Below are positions 9,769 to 17,946 of a stretch of 64,000 nucleotides of DNA, piece after piece. How positions within the stretch are numbered: the stretch's first letter is position 1; the number at the start of each line of letters is the position of its first letter. Made by a program: the position numbers and the translations under genes. The notes under the pieces are model-generated. The model did no database searches and was not told where the DNA came from. It saw nothing but the letters and a program-made list of their open reading frames with translations. This DNA is from Pseudomonas monteilii (lineage in GTDB: Bacteria > Pseudomonadota > Gammaproteobacteria > Pseudomonadales > Pseudomonadaceae): NCBI GenBank assembly GCA_001534745.1, contig CP013997.1, forward strand, positions 930,001 through 994,000. Direction: 5' to 3'.

Positions 9769-9843
9769 AGTGTTTTGAGTGTACGGACCTTGCGGGCCCT
9801 TCGAGGACGGGCTTGCCCATGATGCAGGCGGTGTCGGATCGGA

Positions 9844-9871
9844 CGCCATCGCGGGCAAGCCCGCTCCCACA
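9844..9871 (-). repeat. REP element
   Basis: A palindromic P. putida-type REP with a GCGGGCTTGCCCGC core. It is identical over 28 bases, in the opposite orientation, to the element at 53,473-53,500. Confidence 0.85.
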
Positions 9872-9949
9872 AGCTGCTTGCGCAGCTATGCCTATACCTA
9901 CAATCGGCTCGCGCAGCCATGCCTATACCGACAGGCTGCCGAGATCTGG

Positions 9950-9976
9950 GTGGGAGCTGGCTTGCCAGCGATAGGG
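9950..9976 (+). repeat. REP element, variant
   Basis: A GTGGGAGCTGGCTTGCCAGCG core, a compensated variant of the element 80 bases upstream and in opposite orientation. The two together form a BIME-like pair. Confidence 0.75.
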
Positions 9977-10091
9977 CCCTGTCAGGCGCCGCCTGCATTG
10001 CAGGCAAGCCCCCCAAAAAAGCTTGTGATAGCCGGCCTCAATGCGATGTGATGAGCCGTAAGCAGACCTTGCCGAGGCCGCAGAAACCTCT

Positions 10092-10889
10092 TCAAGGCAC
10101 CGTCAAAGCGGATCCGCGCGCAGCCTGGGCCTGTTCATCCTCACTCGGCCTGCGCAAGGCCGCTTTGATCGCCTGCTGCGCTTCGCGTGCCAATGCCGTG
10201 CGCTCCCGCCCCAGACTCACCAGCGGTTCCAGCACGTGAACCTGCACCGTCCCTGGCGGATGGGCCAGCAACCTCAGCACGTGCGACAGCAGGTCGTCGT
10301 CGCCCGTGAAGGGCGCCAGCGTATCGCGCCTTCCGTCACGCACGTAGGCGATGGCCACCGGCTGCACCGGCAAGCCCGCCTCGATCGCTCCACCCAGCAG
10401 GCGCCCATGGAACGTACGCAGCGCCTGGCCGTCGCTGGTCGTGCCTTCAGGAAAGACCAGCACCGGGCATCCCCCTTGCAAGCGGCTCGCGATCCGCTGG
10501 CGCAGGCGCGTCCCCTCATGACCCCCGCGGCGGATGAACAGCGTCCCGGCCCGGTGCGCCAGCCAGCCGGCCAACGGCCAGTGGCGGACTTCCTGTTTGG
10601 ACAGGAACGACAGCGGGACGAGCGTGCCAAGCACGGGGATATCGGTCCATGACACGTGGTTGCTGACCCAGAGCATGGGCCGCGTCGGCAGTCGGCCGCT
10701 GACCTGGACCTGAAACGGCAATGCCGCCATCAGCCGCCCCATGAACAGGCGCGTCCAGCGCTGCCGCCGTCGCAGCGAGACCCGCAGGCCCAGCCGTTCG
10801 CCCACCACCACGGCGCAGGCCAGCGCCACGCCCAGGCCCAGTGCCGGAAGCAGTCGACAGGCGCGCAATGCCACTCGCCAGCGCCACAT
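10092..10889 (-). CDS. olsA: Lyso-ornithine lipid O-acyltransferase
   Basis: A 265-residue PlsC-type acyltransferase. An N-terminal hydrophobic segment is followed by the family HX4D motif (NHVSWTD), the acceptor-site block FIRRGG and the PEGTTSDG motif. It adds the second acyl chain to lyso-ornithine lipid. The start ATG at 10889 shares one base with the stop of the upstream N-acyltransferase gene (TGATG), so the two are translationally coupled. The family alone would also allow 1-acylglycerol-3-phosphate acyltransferase; the olsB partner makes OlsA the better call. Confidence 0.88.
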   Translation of the reverse strand: MWRWRVALRACRLLPALGLGVALACAVVVGERLGLRVSLRRRQRWTRLFMGRLMAALPFQVQVSGRLPTRPMLWVSNHVSWTDIPVLGTLVPLSFLSKQEVRHWPLAGWLAHRAGTLFIRRGGHEGTRLRQRIASRLQGGCPVLVFPEGTTSDGQALRTFHGRLLGGAIEAGLPVQPVAIAYVRDGRRDTLAPFTGDDDLLSHVLRLLAHPPGTVQVHVLEPLVSLGRERTALAREAQQAIKAALRRPSEDEQAQAARGSALTVP

Positions 10890-11644
10890 CAGACCGCGGC
10901 CTTGAAATGGCGTGCATAGCGTGGACACAGCTGATCCCGCTTGAGCAGGATGAACACGTCGGCCACCTGGAAGTCCTCGTCCCAGCAGGGCTCCCCGCAC
11001 ACCTTGGCGCCCAGGCGCAGGTAGGCCTTGAGCAAGGGCGGCAGTTCGGCGATGACGTTGGCTGGCACCTCGCTCATCGGCAGCGGCGTGCGCGGCTCGG
11101 CACGCAGGTGCTCATGGCACAGGTGGCGCTCGCGCAGGCGCTGCATGATCGCCTGGGCCTGCACGCCGCCGTCCTGCAGAGAGATGCTGGCGCAGCCCAT
11201 CAGGTAGCGGTAGCCACCCTCGTTGAGCACCTCGGCCAGTTCGGCCCAGAGCAGGGCGATGGTGCCGCCGGTGCGGTAGGCCGGATCCACGCACGTGCGG
11301 CCCAGTTCGAGAATCGGCCCTTGCAGGTGCTCCAGCCCTTGCAGGCAGAACTCCTGCTCGCTGTAGAAGCGTCCAAGCCGGCAGGCCGCGCGGTGGTCCA
11401 GCAGGCGGGTGGTGGCGACCAGCCGGCCGCTGGCGGTGTCGCGCACACCCAGGTGCTGGCAGTGGACGTCGTAGGCATCCTGATCCAGCCCAGGCTCCGC
11501 GCCCTTGAAGGTTGCCTTGAAGTCGCGACTGAACACCTCGAAGCGCAGTGCCTGGGCCTCGCGCAAGGCGGCCCCGCCAGTCAGGCGCTCGGCCCGCAGG
11601 CGTGGCAGGGGAGGGTTACCAATCGAGCGAGCGGTCCGGGTCAT
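10889..11644 (-). CDS. olsB: L-ornithine N(alpha)-acyltransferase
   Basis: A 251-residue GNAT-fold acyltransferase (autoinducer-synthase-like) that transfers a 3-hydroxyacyl chain from ACP to ornithine, the first step of phosphate-free ornithine-lipid synthesis. Landmarks are [11 protein letters not shown] near residue 32, the central [12 protein letters not shown] block and a C-terminal DVFILL segment. It is first of a two-gene operon with olsA, overlapping by one base. In pseudomonads these genes are induced by phosphate starvation; I could not identify a Pho box in the short upstream sequence. Confidence 0.9.
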   Translation of the reverse strand: MTRTARSIGNPPLPRLRAERLTGGAALREAQALRFEVFSRDFKATFKGAEPGLDQDAYDVHCQHLGVRDTASGRLVATTRLLDHRAACRLGRFYSEQEFCLQGLEHLQGPILELGRTCVDPAYRTGGTIALLWAELAEVLNEGGYRYLMGCASISLQDGGVQAQAIMQRLRERHLCHEHLRAEPRTPLPMSEVPANVIAELPPLLKAYLRLGAKVCGEPCWDEDFQVADVFILLKRDQLCPRYARHFKAAV

Positions 11645-11865
11645 GGGCGTCTCCGTGAGCCTGTCAGAAGGGGCCGCGTAGTCGAACCAGGCGGCACCGC
11701 CAGACTAGAAAGCCCGGGTGTCAGGCCCGTGACGCCCGGGTGATGCTTGCGTGACAAGGGGACAGGCTGCTTCGGCGTGCGGCGGCCCACGATGAGGCGC
11801 CGTGGATGCTTGCCGGGAACCCGACGGCTCGTTAATGTTCACAGCCTCTTTCCGAAGGGTTTCCC

Positions 11866-12447
11866 ATGCTCAAGCTGTCACGTGTCCTGCTTGCCCTGTT
11901 GTGTGCCTCGAGCGTGCCGGCCCAGGCCGACTGGCACCTGGACGGCGAGTCGTCGCGGCTGTCGTTCATCGCCAGCCAGAATGGCGACACCTCATGGGTG
12001 CATCGCTTCCTGGTGCTGCACGGCAAGGTCGACGACGCCGGTGCCGCCCAGCTGCGTATCGAGGCCGACTCGGTGTTCAGCGGGGTGCCCCTGCGCGATG
12101 AGCGTATCCGTGACCACCTGCTGGAGGCCAAGCAGCACCCCGACGTCACGGTGCAAGCGAAGATCGACCTGCAGCCCATCCAGGACTTGGCCAACGGTGC
12201 CCAGGTCGAGCTGCGTCTGCCGCTGACCGTCACCGTGCGCGGGCGTCAGCACCGTTACGAGGCGCCTCTGTTGGCCACCCGTCTGGACCAGCGACGCTTT
12301 CAGGTGGTAACCCTTGAGCCTGTGTTGCTGCATGCCGAGGACTTCGGCCTGGTGCCTGGGCTGGACGCCCTGCGCAAGCTGGCCGACATCCGCTCCATCA
12401 GCCCGTCGGTACCGGTCAACGCGGTACTGATCTTCAACGCCCGCTGA
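11866..12447 (+). CDS. YceI-family periplasmic protein
   Basis: 193 residues with a cleavable signal peptide (hydrophobic 5-17, likely cut after AQA at about residue 22). A YceI lipocalin-like beta-barrel follows, which in relatives binds polyisoprenoid-type lipids. The family feature of a barrel opening with WHLD and containing the FSGVPLRDERIRD-type loop is recognisable. Its stop lies one base before the ATG of the phospholipase D gene, so the two form an operon. Confidence 0.85.
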   Translation: MLKLSRVLLALLCASSVPAQADWHLDGESSRLSFIASQNGDTSWVHRFLVLHGKVDDAGAAQLRIEADSVFSGVPLRDERIRDHLLEAKQHPDVTVQAKIDLQPIQDLANGAQVELRLPLTVTVRGRQHRYEAPLLATRLDQRRFQVVTLEPVLLHAEDFGLVPGLDALRKLADIRSISPSVPVNAVLIFNAR

Positions 12448-12448
12448 C

Positions 12449-13609
12449 ATGGCCGGGCCGGTCTTCCCCTGGCGTGACGGCAACCAGTTCGAGCTGCTGG
12501 TCGATGGGCCGACGTTCTTTCCGGAGATGATCCTGGCGATCGTGCGCGCCGAGTACCAGGTCGACCTGGAACTGTACCTGGTCGAGGCGGGTGCCTGCGC
12601 CGAGGCCATGGTCGATGCCTTGGAGACGGCCGCCCGACGTGGCGTGCGCGTGCGTTGCCTGTTCGATGGGTACGGGTCGCTGGCGTTCTCCCCGAGCCTG
12701 CGCCAGCGCCTGCGCAAGGCCGGCGTCGAGCTGCGCCTGTACAACCCGTTGAACTGGCGCCGTGGCGTGCGCAACCTGTATCGCGACCACCGCAAGCTGT
12801 TGCTGGTCGACCAGCGCTGGGCCGTCGTGGGCGGCACCGGGGTCACCGACGAGTTCTGGCGGCCGAGCGAGCCGACCAGCGACTGGCATGAAGTCATGGT
12901 GCGTCTGGAAGGCCCCGTGGTCAGCGACTGGCAGGTGCTGTTCGACCGTCAGTGGCATGCCAACGAAGGCCGCACCGCCTGGCGGCCTCCGGAAGGGTTC
13001 GAGGGCCTGGCGCGTCTGCCCCGGCAGCCCGCCGAGGGGCAGGGGTTGGGTCGCGTGGCCTACGCCGATGCCCGCCAGCACCGCGACATCCTGCGCGCGT
13101 TGGTGCGGGCGCTGAGTACCGGCGAGCGGCGTATCTGGCTGGCCACGCCGTATTTCCTGCCCACCTGGAGCGTGCGTCGCTCGCTGCGCCGCGCCGCTCA
13201 ACGTGGCGTCGATGTACGCCTGCTGCTGACCGGCCCGCGCACCGACCACCCAGCCGTACGCTATGCCGGCCATCGCTACTACCCTCGGCTGCTGCGCGCC
13301 GGGGTGAAGATCTTCGAGTATCAGCCGTGCTTCCTGCACCTGAAGATGGTGCTGGTGGATCAGTGGGTCAGCGTCGGCTCCTGCAACTTCGACCACTGGA
13401 ACCTGCGCTTCAACCTCGAGGCCAACATCGAAAGCTTGGACCCGGTGCTGACCGGCCAGGTGGTGGCCAGCTTCGAGCGGGACTTCGCCCAGAGCCAGGA
13501 GGTCGACCTGGCCAGCTGGCGCGCGCGCCCCCTATGGCGACGAGCCAAGCAGCGGCTGTGGGGGTGGCTCGACCGGCTGGTGGCCAACCTGTTCGACCGT
13601 CGCAGCTAG
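12449..13609 (+). CDS. clsB: Phospholipase D-family cardiolipin synthase ClsB-like
   Basis: 386 residues with two HKD motifs: HRKLLLVD around residue 110 and HLKMVLVD around residue 297, each followed by the expected Gly/Ser-Asn element. There are no N-terminal membrane helices, which distinguishes ClsB/YbhO-type soluble enzymes from ClsA. The likely reaction is cardiolipin or phosphatidylglycerol formation by transphosphatidylation. It starts one base after the yceI-family stop, suggesting an envelope-lipid operon. ClsB assignment rests on length and architecture. Confidence 0.82.
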   Translation: MAGPVFPWRDGNQFELLVDGPTFFPEMILAIVRAEYQVDLELYLVEAGACAEAMVDALETAARRGVRVRCLFDGYGSLAFSPSLRQRLRKAGVELRLYNPLNWRRGVRNLYRDHRKLLLVDQRWAVVGGTGVTDEFWRPSEPTSDWHEVMVRLEGPVVSDWQVLFDRQWHANEGRTAWRPPEGFEGLARLPRQPAEGQGLGRVAYADARQHRDILRALVRALSTGERRIWLATPYFLPTWSVRRSLRRAAQRGVDVRLLLTGPRTDHPAVRYAGHRYYPRLLRAGVKIFEYQPCFLHLKMVLVDQWVSVGSCNFDHWNLRFNLEANIESLDPVLTGQVVASFERDFAQSQEVDLASWRARPLWRRAKQRLWGWLDRLVANLFDRRS

Positions 13610-13615
13610 GCGCGA

Positions 13616-14014
13616 TCAGGCCACCTGCTCGAGCCAGTCGTTGAGGTTGAAGTACGTGCTCACCCGGGCGATCTTGCCGAAATGGACGTAGAAGAAGGCG
13701 CCGGCCGGCAGCACGTAGGTTTGGCCATGGGCGGCGGGCAGGCCGTCGTCACTGGCCAGGTACTCGCCATGGACGACGAATTCGGCGGCGGCGCGGTCGC
13801 CTTCGACGTTCTGCATCACCACCAGGTCGGTCAGGCGCTCGCGGTAGCAGCGGTTCCTCGTGTCCACGAAAGCGGCGAACGCCCGCTTGCCCATCTGCCG
13901 CTCGCCCTGGTTGATGTCGTGCACGACGTCCTCGCTGAGCACGGCGAGAAGCCCTGCGCTGTCACCGGCGTTGAGGGCGGTGTAGTAAGCCTGGACGAGT
14001 TCCGTAGCGGTCAT
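13616..14014 (-). CDS. SnoaL/NTF2-like ketosteroid isomerase-related protein
   Basis: 132 residues with the NTF2 fold pattern: an amphipathic start (TATELVQAYYTALNAGD), the L..D...HDI pocket motif and a C-terminal FYVHFGKIARVSTYFN strand pair. Family members are small isomerases, hydrolases or binding proteins; nothing here fixes the substrate. It is convergent with clsB, with 6 bases between stops. Confidence 0.8.
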   Translation of the reverse strand: MTATELVQAYYTALNAGDSAGLLAVLSEDVVHDINQGERQMGKRAFAAFVDTRNRCYRERLTDLVVMQNVEGDRAAAEFVVHGEYLASDDGLPAAHGQTYVLPAGAFFYVHFGKIARVSTYFNLNDWLEQVA

Positions 14015-14128
14015 GGCAAAGTTCCTGTCGTGTACGGGAAAGGGAAGGGCGAGGGGTGGATGATAGGGTCTCCCTTCGAGCCCGGCTTAGCCGAGTGCGC
14101 CATTCACATCGGAAAACGACTACTTCCC

Positions 14129-14719
14129 ATGGAAATCCGCCTGCTGCATGGCGCCGCGACCGCGCCCTACATCGATGACCTCGCTCGCCTGCGCCTGACG
14201 GTACTGCGCGAGTTTCCCTACCTCTATGAGGGGACTGCGGCGCACGAGGCCGACTACCTGGCCCCCTATGCCCACTCCGACCGCAGCTTGCTGGTGCTGG
14301 CGCTCGATGAGGGACGCGTGGTGGGCGCCTCCACCGGTCTGCCGCTGGCCGACCAGGCCGAGGCGTTCCAGCAACCCTTCCTCGAACAGGGGCGTGACCC
14401 GGCTGCGGTCTATTACTTCGGGGGGGCACTGGTGCTGCCCGACTACCGCAACCAAGGCCTGGGCGTGCGCTTCTTCATCGAGCGCGAGTCCTATGCCCAC
14501 AAACTGGGCGGGTTCGAATGCTGCGCCTTCTACGCGGTCGAGCGTCCGGCCGGGCATCCGTTGCGGCCGGTCGACTACAAGCCGCTACAGGGCTTCTGGC
14601 GCAACCGGGGCTTTCTTCACGAGCCGTCGCTGCGTACTCGCCATGCCTGGCGCGACCTCGATGAGGCGGATGCCTCGGACAAGATCATGTCGTTCTGGCT
14701 CAAGGCGCTGCCGGCCTGA
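14129..14719 (+). CDS. GNAT-family N-acetyltransferase
   Basis: 196 residues with a GNAT fold. The acetyl-CoA loop is recognisable around residues 108-120 (LPDYRNQGLGVRFF), followed by helix alpha-3 and a C-terminal FWRNRGF element common in this superfamily. The substrate is unknown. It is divergent from the SnoaL-like gene. Confidence 0.82.
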   Translation: MEIRLLHGAATAPYIDDLARLRLTVLREFPYLYEGTAAHEADYLAPYAHSDRSLLVLALDEGRVVGASTGLPLADQAEAFQQPFLEQGRDPAAVYYFGGALVLPDYRNQGLGVRFFIERESYAHKLGGFECCAFYAVERPAGHPLRPVDYKPLQGFWRNRGFLHEPSLRTRHAWRDLDEADASDKIMSFWLKALPA

Positions 14720-14930
14720 TTCGGCCAAGACATGTCTTCACGCTACTGAATCGTTGCTGAGCAGAGCAGGCATGCTGTTCGTCGGTGAATGCAAGGTCGG
14801 CGGCCGGTACCACCCGTAGCGTGACTTCAATGTGTTGGCGACCATTGTCATAGACGCGGTCACTGCGGGATATGAGAAACAGACCGGCTTCATCCAGTCC
14901 ATGTGTGGCAAGTAGAAAGTATCGAAGCAT
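14700..14930 (-). CDS. Possible small protein, unconfirmed
   Basis: A 76-codon minus-strand frame. Its first 60 residues look protein-like (alternating hydrophobic strands, LFLISRSDRVYD then HIEVTLRVVPA), unlike most antisense shadows. It overlaps the 3' end of the GNAT gene by 20 bases and has no good Shine-Dalgarno (GGAAG is 15 bases away). I recognise no family; it may be a spurious frame. Confidence 0.3.
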   Translation of the reverse strand: MLRYFLLATHGLDEAGLFLISRSDRVYDNGRQHIEVTLRVVPAADLAFTDEQHACSAQQRFSSVKTCLGRIRPAAP

Positions 14931-15189
14931 GTGGCATACGTGCCGCTTCCTCTGTATTGACGAGGAAAGCGTACAGGCCGATCAAAAGGGCTCGATATGC
15001 AAGTACGTCTAGGTACAAGACGCTGGCCGTGAAGGCAAACGCTGTTTGAAACGCCGCGCAATATGATTCGTCACCGGCAAGTTCGCTAGATCCTGACGTG
15101 CAGGAAATTCAAAGCACGCGGGCGCAAGCAGTCTCCAATCAAACGAACGCCCGGCATTTGCCGGGCGCCGTAGGAACCTGTGCAACCGC
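14720..15189. other. Long AT-richer intergenic region
   Basis: About 470 bases between the GNAT gene and fumarase, visibly AT-richer than the flanks. Apart from the uncertain small minus-strand frame and the fumarase terminator hairpin, I see no RNA gene, repeat or mobile element. Confidence 0.5.
15149..15167 (-). terminator. Likely fumarase terminator hairpin
   Basis: A perfect GCCCGGCA/TGCCGGGC stem sits 23 bases past the fumarase stop. In the minus direction it is followed by a broken T-rich tail (GTTCGTTTGATT). Confidence 0.6.
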
Positions 15190-16713
15190 TTATTTGACTT
15201 CGACCGCCAGACTTTGCGCGATCTTGCCCTGCCACAGCGCAGGCCCGGTGATGTGCACCGACTCCCCGTTGCTGTCGACCGCCACGGTCACCGGCATGTC
15301 CTTGACCTCGAACTCGTAGATCGCTTCCATGCCCAGTTCGGCGAAGGCCAGCACTTTGGACTTGCGAATGGCCTGGGCCACCAGGTAGGCGGCGCCGCCG
15401 ACGGCCATCAGGTACACGGCCTTGTTGTCCTTGATCGCCTCGATGGCGGTCGGGCCACGCTCGGACTTGCCGATCATGCCCAGAAGACCGGTCTGCTCGA
15501 GGATCTGGCGGGTGAACTTGTCCATCCGCGTGGCGGTGGTCGGGCCGGCTGGGCCGACCACTTCGTCACCGACCGGGTCGACGGGGCCGACGTAGTAGAT
15601 GAAGCGGCCTTTCAGATCGACCGGCAGCGTTTCGCCACGGTTGAGCATCTCCACCATGCGCTTGTGCGCGGCATCGCGGCCGGTGAGCATCTTGCCGTTG
15701 AGCAGGATGGTCTCGCCCGGTTTCCAGCTGGCGACTTCTTCCGGGGTGATCGCATCGAGGTCGACGCGGCGGGCGCTGGGGCCGGCTTCCCAGACGATCT
15801 CCGGGTAGGCGTCGAGCGAGGGTGCTTCCAGCTCGGCCGGGCCGGAACCGTCGAGCACGAAGTGCGCATGGCGGGTGGCGGCGCAGTTGGGGATCATGCA
15901 CACCGGCAGGGAGGCGGCGTGGGTCGGGTAGTCCATGATCTTGACATCGAGCACGGTGGTCAGGCCGCCCAGGCCCTGGGCGCCGATGCCCAGCTGGTTG
16001 ACCTTCTCGAACAGCTCCAGACGGATCTCTTCGAGGCGGTTCTGCGGGCCGCGGGCCTTGAGCTCATGGATGTCGATGGACTCCATCAGCACTTCCTTGG
16101 CCATCACCGCGGCTTTCTCGGCGGTGCCGCCGATGCCGATGCCGAGCATGCCCGGCGGGCACCAGCCGGCGCCCATGGTCGGTACGGTCTTGAGCACCCA
16201 GTCGACGATCGAGTCGGACGGGTTGAGCATGGCCATCTTCGACTTGTTCTCGGAGCCGCCGCCCTTGGCCGCGACGTCCACTTCGACCTTGTCACCCGGA
16301 ACGATGGAGTAGTGGATGACGGCCGGGGTGTTGTCCTTGGTGTTCTTGCGAGCACCGGCCGGGTCGGCCAGGATCGAGGCGCGCAGGACGTTTTCCGGCA
16401 GGTTGTAGGCGCGGCGCACGCCTTCGTTGATCATATCGTCGACGCTCAGGGTCGCGCCGTCCCAGCGCACGTCCATGCCCACGCGCACGAAGACCGTGAC
16501 GATGCCGGTGTCCTGGCAGATCGGACGGTGGCCGGTGGCGCACATGCGCGAGTTGATCAGGATCTGGGCGATGGAGTCGCGCGCGGCGGGCGACTCTTCA
16601 CGCAGGTAGGCCTCGTGCATCGCCTGGATGAAATCGACGGGGTGGTAGTACGAGATGAATTGCAGGGCGTCGGCGACGCTCTGAATCAGGTCGTCTTGCT
16701 TGATCACGGTCAT
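15190..16713 (-). CDS. fumA: Class I fumarate hydratase (4Fe-4S, oxygen-sensitive)
   Basis: A 507-residue TCA-cycle enzyme that hydrates fumarate to malate. It has the two-domain class I architecture: an alpha domain with cluster-binding Cys residues (CATGHRPICQDTG near 58-70, and a later PNCAATRH) and a beta domain from about 380 with the VGPAGPTTATRMD block. Being iron-sulfur dependent, it is oxidant sensitive. The start at 16713 is preceded by AGGAG; the frame extends further upstream without homology. It is monocistronic. Confidence 0.95.
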   Translation of the reverse strand: MTVIKQDDLIQSVADALQFISYYHPVDFIQAMHEAYLREESPAARDSIAQILINSRMCATGHRPICQDTGIVTVFVRVGMDVRWDGATLSVDDMINEGVRRAYNLPENVLRASILADPAGARKNTKDNTPAVIHYSIVPGDKVEVDVAAKGGGSENKSKMAMLNPSDSIVDWVLKTVPTMGAGWCPPGMLGIGIGGTAEKAAVMAKEVLMESIDIHELKARGPQNRLEEIRLELFEKVNQLGIGAQGLGGLTTVLDVKIMDYPTHAASLPVCMIPNCAATRHAHFVLDGSGPAELEAPSLDAYPEIVWEAGPSARRVDLDAITPEEVASWKPGETILLNGKMLTGRDAAHKRMVEMLNRGETLPVDLKGRFIYYVGPVDPVGDEVVGPAGPTTATRMDKFTRQILEQTGLLGMIGKSERGPTAIEAIKDNKAVYLMAVGGAAYLVAQAIRKSKVLAFAELGMEAIYEFEVKDMPVTVAVDSNGESVHITGPALWQGKIAQSLAVEVK

Positions 16714-16975
16714 GCAGCGCGCTCCTCTGGATCCGGGAACATTCGTGGAGGCCTCGCGCTGGCGCGGGGCCACGACGCAAAACCTGGCAAGGCGCGCCGG
16801 CAGGTCAGGCCGACGCGAAAAAAGGCGCGGCAGTATAGCGCGCATCCCGGGTCGGTACACCTGCAGGTGGTCTGGACCAAGGTCGATTGCCAAGGGGCGG
16901 GGTTTCTGCGTCGCCGGCTGGCCGTGGCGCGCGCGAGCGCCTAGAGTGGCGGTTTGCCTGGATGAGGCCCGTGTC

Positions 16976-17905
16976 ATGCCCCAATTGAGTGTCGGTGAGC
17001 GCTGCTGGCAGGTGCCGCTGGGCAGCAACCTGCTCGATGCCTTGAACGAGGCAGGTTTGAACGTCCCCTACGGTTGCCGGGCAGGCGCCTGCCAGACGTG
17101 CCGCGTCCTGTGCACCCAAGGGCAGCCGTTCGAGGCGCGGCCCGATACGCTGGATCCGGCGCAACGTGCCGAAGGCTGGCGGCTGGCCTGCCAGTGCACG
17201 GTGATGGAAGACCTGCGCCTCGTGCTCGACACCGGCCCCGAACGCCAGGCCACCGAGGTGATCGACGTGACCTGGCCGGCCGCCCACCGCGCCCGGTTGC
17301 GCCTGATGCCCCACGGGCCGCAGCGTCGTCAGGCCGGTCACGACCTGGAGCTGGCCGTGGGGCCACACCGGATGCCGGCGCTGCTGACCCATGTGGACGA
17401 CGCGCGCTGGCTGGAGGTGTACGTGGAGGCCCAGGGCACCGACGAAGTCATCGAAGCGCTGCGTGGTCTGGCGCCTGGCGTCCAGGTGCACCTGAGCGCG
17501 CGGCGGGCCCGCACCCTGCATTACGACACCCAGTGGCAGGCACAGCCATTGTGGTTGCTGGGGCAGGGCGCCGGAATCGGGCCGCTGCTGGGCCTGGCCC
17601 ATGAGGCGCGAGCGCAGGGGCATGAGGGCGATGTCTGGCTGGTGCAGGTCACGGACGCAGGGGAGCGATCCTGCCTGGAGGCGCCGCTGCAGCACCTGGC
17701 CGAAATCTGGCCGTGCTTGCGGGTCGAAACGCTGACGCGTGAAGGGGTGGAAGCGCGCTTGGCGAGTACGCGCGGGCTCGACCGAGGAACGGTGGCCCTG
17801 GTCTGTGGCGATGCGGGGCATGTCGAAGGGTGTGCCCGGCGCCTGTTCATGGCGGGGCTGCCCAGAAAGCAGGTGCTGACCGAGGTGCTGGAGGCACCTC
17901 GGTAG
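16976..17905 (+). CDS. Iron-sulfur/FAD oxidoreductase (ferredoxin reductase-like)
   Basis: 309 residues. The N-terminal plant-type 2Fe-2S ferredoxin domain has Cys34, Cys39 and Cys42 (CRAGACQTC) and a fourth Cys at about 72 (LACQC). A ferredoxin-NADP reductase-like region follows. The NAD-binding start reads LLGQGAGIGPLLG and the C-terminal block LVCGDAGHVEG. The canonical FAD-binding RxYS motif is not obvious, and the expected place reads LSARRARTLHYD, so flavin binding may be altered. Likely an electron-transfer protein; the partner oxygenase or reductase is unknown and not adjacent. Confidence 0.8.
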   Translation: MPQLSVGERCWQVPLGSNLLDALNEAGLNVPYGCRAGACQTCRVLCTQGQPFEARPDTLDPAQRAEGWRLACQCTVMEDLRLVLDTGPERQATEVIDVTWPAAHRARLRLMPHGPQRRQAGHDLELAVGPHRMPALLTHVDDARWLEVYVEAQGTDEVIEALRGLAPGVQVHLSARRARTLHYDTQWQAQPLWLLGQGAGIGPLLGLAHEARAQGHEGDVWLVQVTDAGERSCLEAPLQHLAEIWPCLRVETLTREGVEARLASTRGLDRGTVALVCGDAGHVEGCARRLFMAGLPRKQVLTEVLEAPR

Positions 17906-17946
17906 CGCGGTTCGCAGGCCGGACGGCACCTGCGAACCGATCAGGC

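Larger units (their letters stand above)
9769..10091. other. REP-containing intergenic region
   Basis: There is no gene here. The 323 bases hold two REP-type palindromes in opposite orientation and a short direct repeat: a 23-base unit (core ATGCCTATACC) occurs at 9880-9902 and 9911-9933 with two mismatches. Confidence 0.7.

Noticed and set aside
8317..9870. A 517-codon minus-strand frame covering xenB and the ACP phosphodiesterase gene
   Set aside because: Out of frame with xenB and antisense to the phosphodiesterase gene; Arg/Pro-rich shadow.
16714..17028. N-terminal extension of fumarase to 17,028
   Set aside because: The extra 105 residues are not conserved, overlap the divergent reductase gene, and lack the AGGAG that precedes ATG 16,713.
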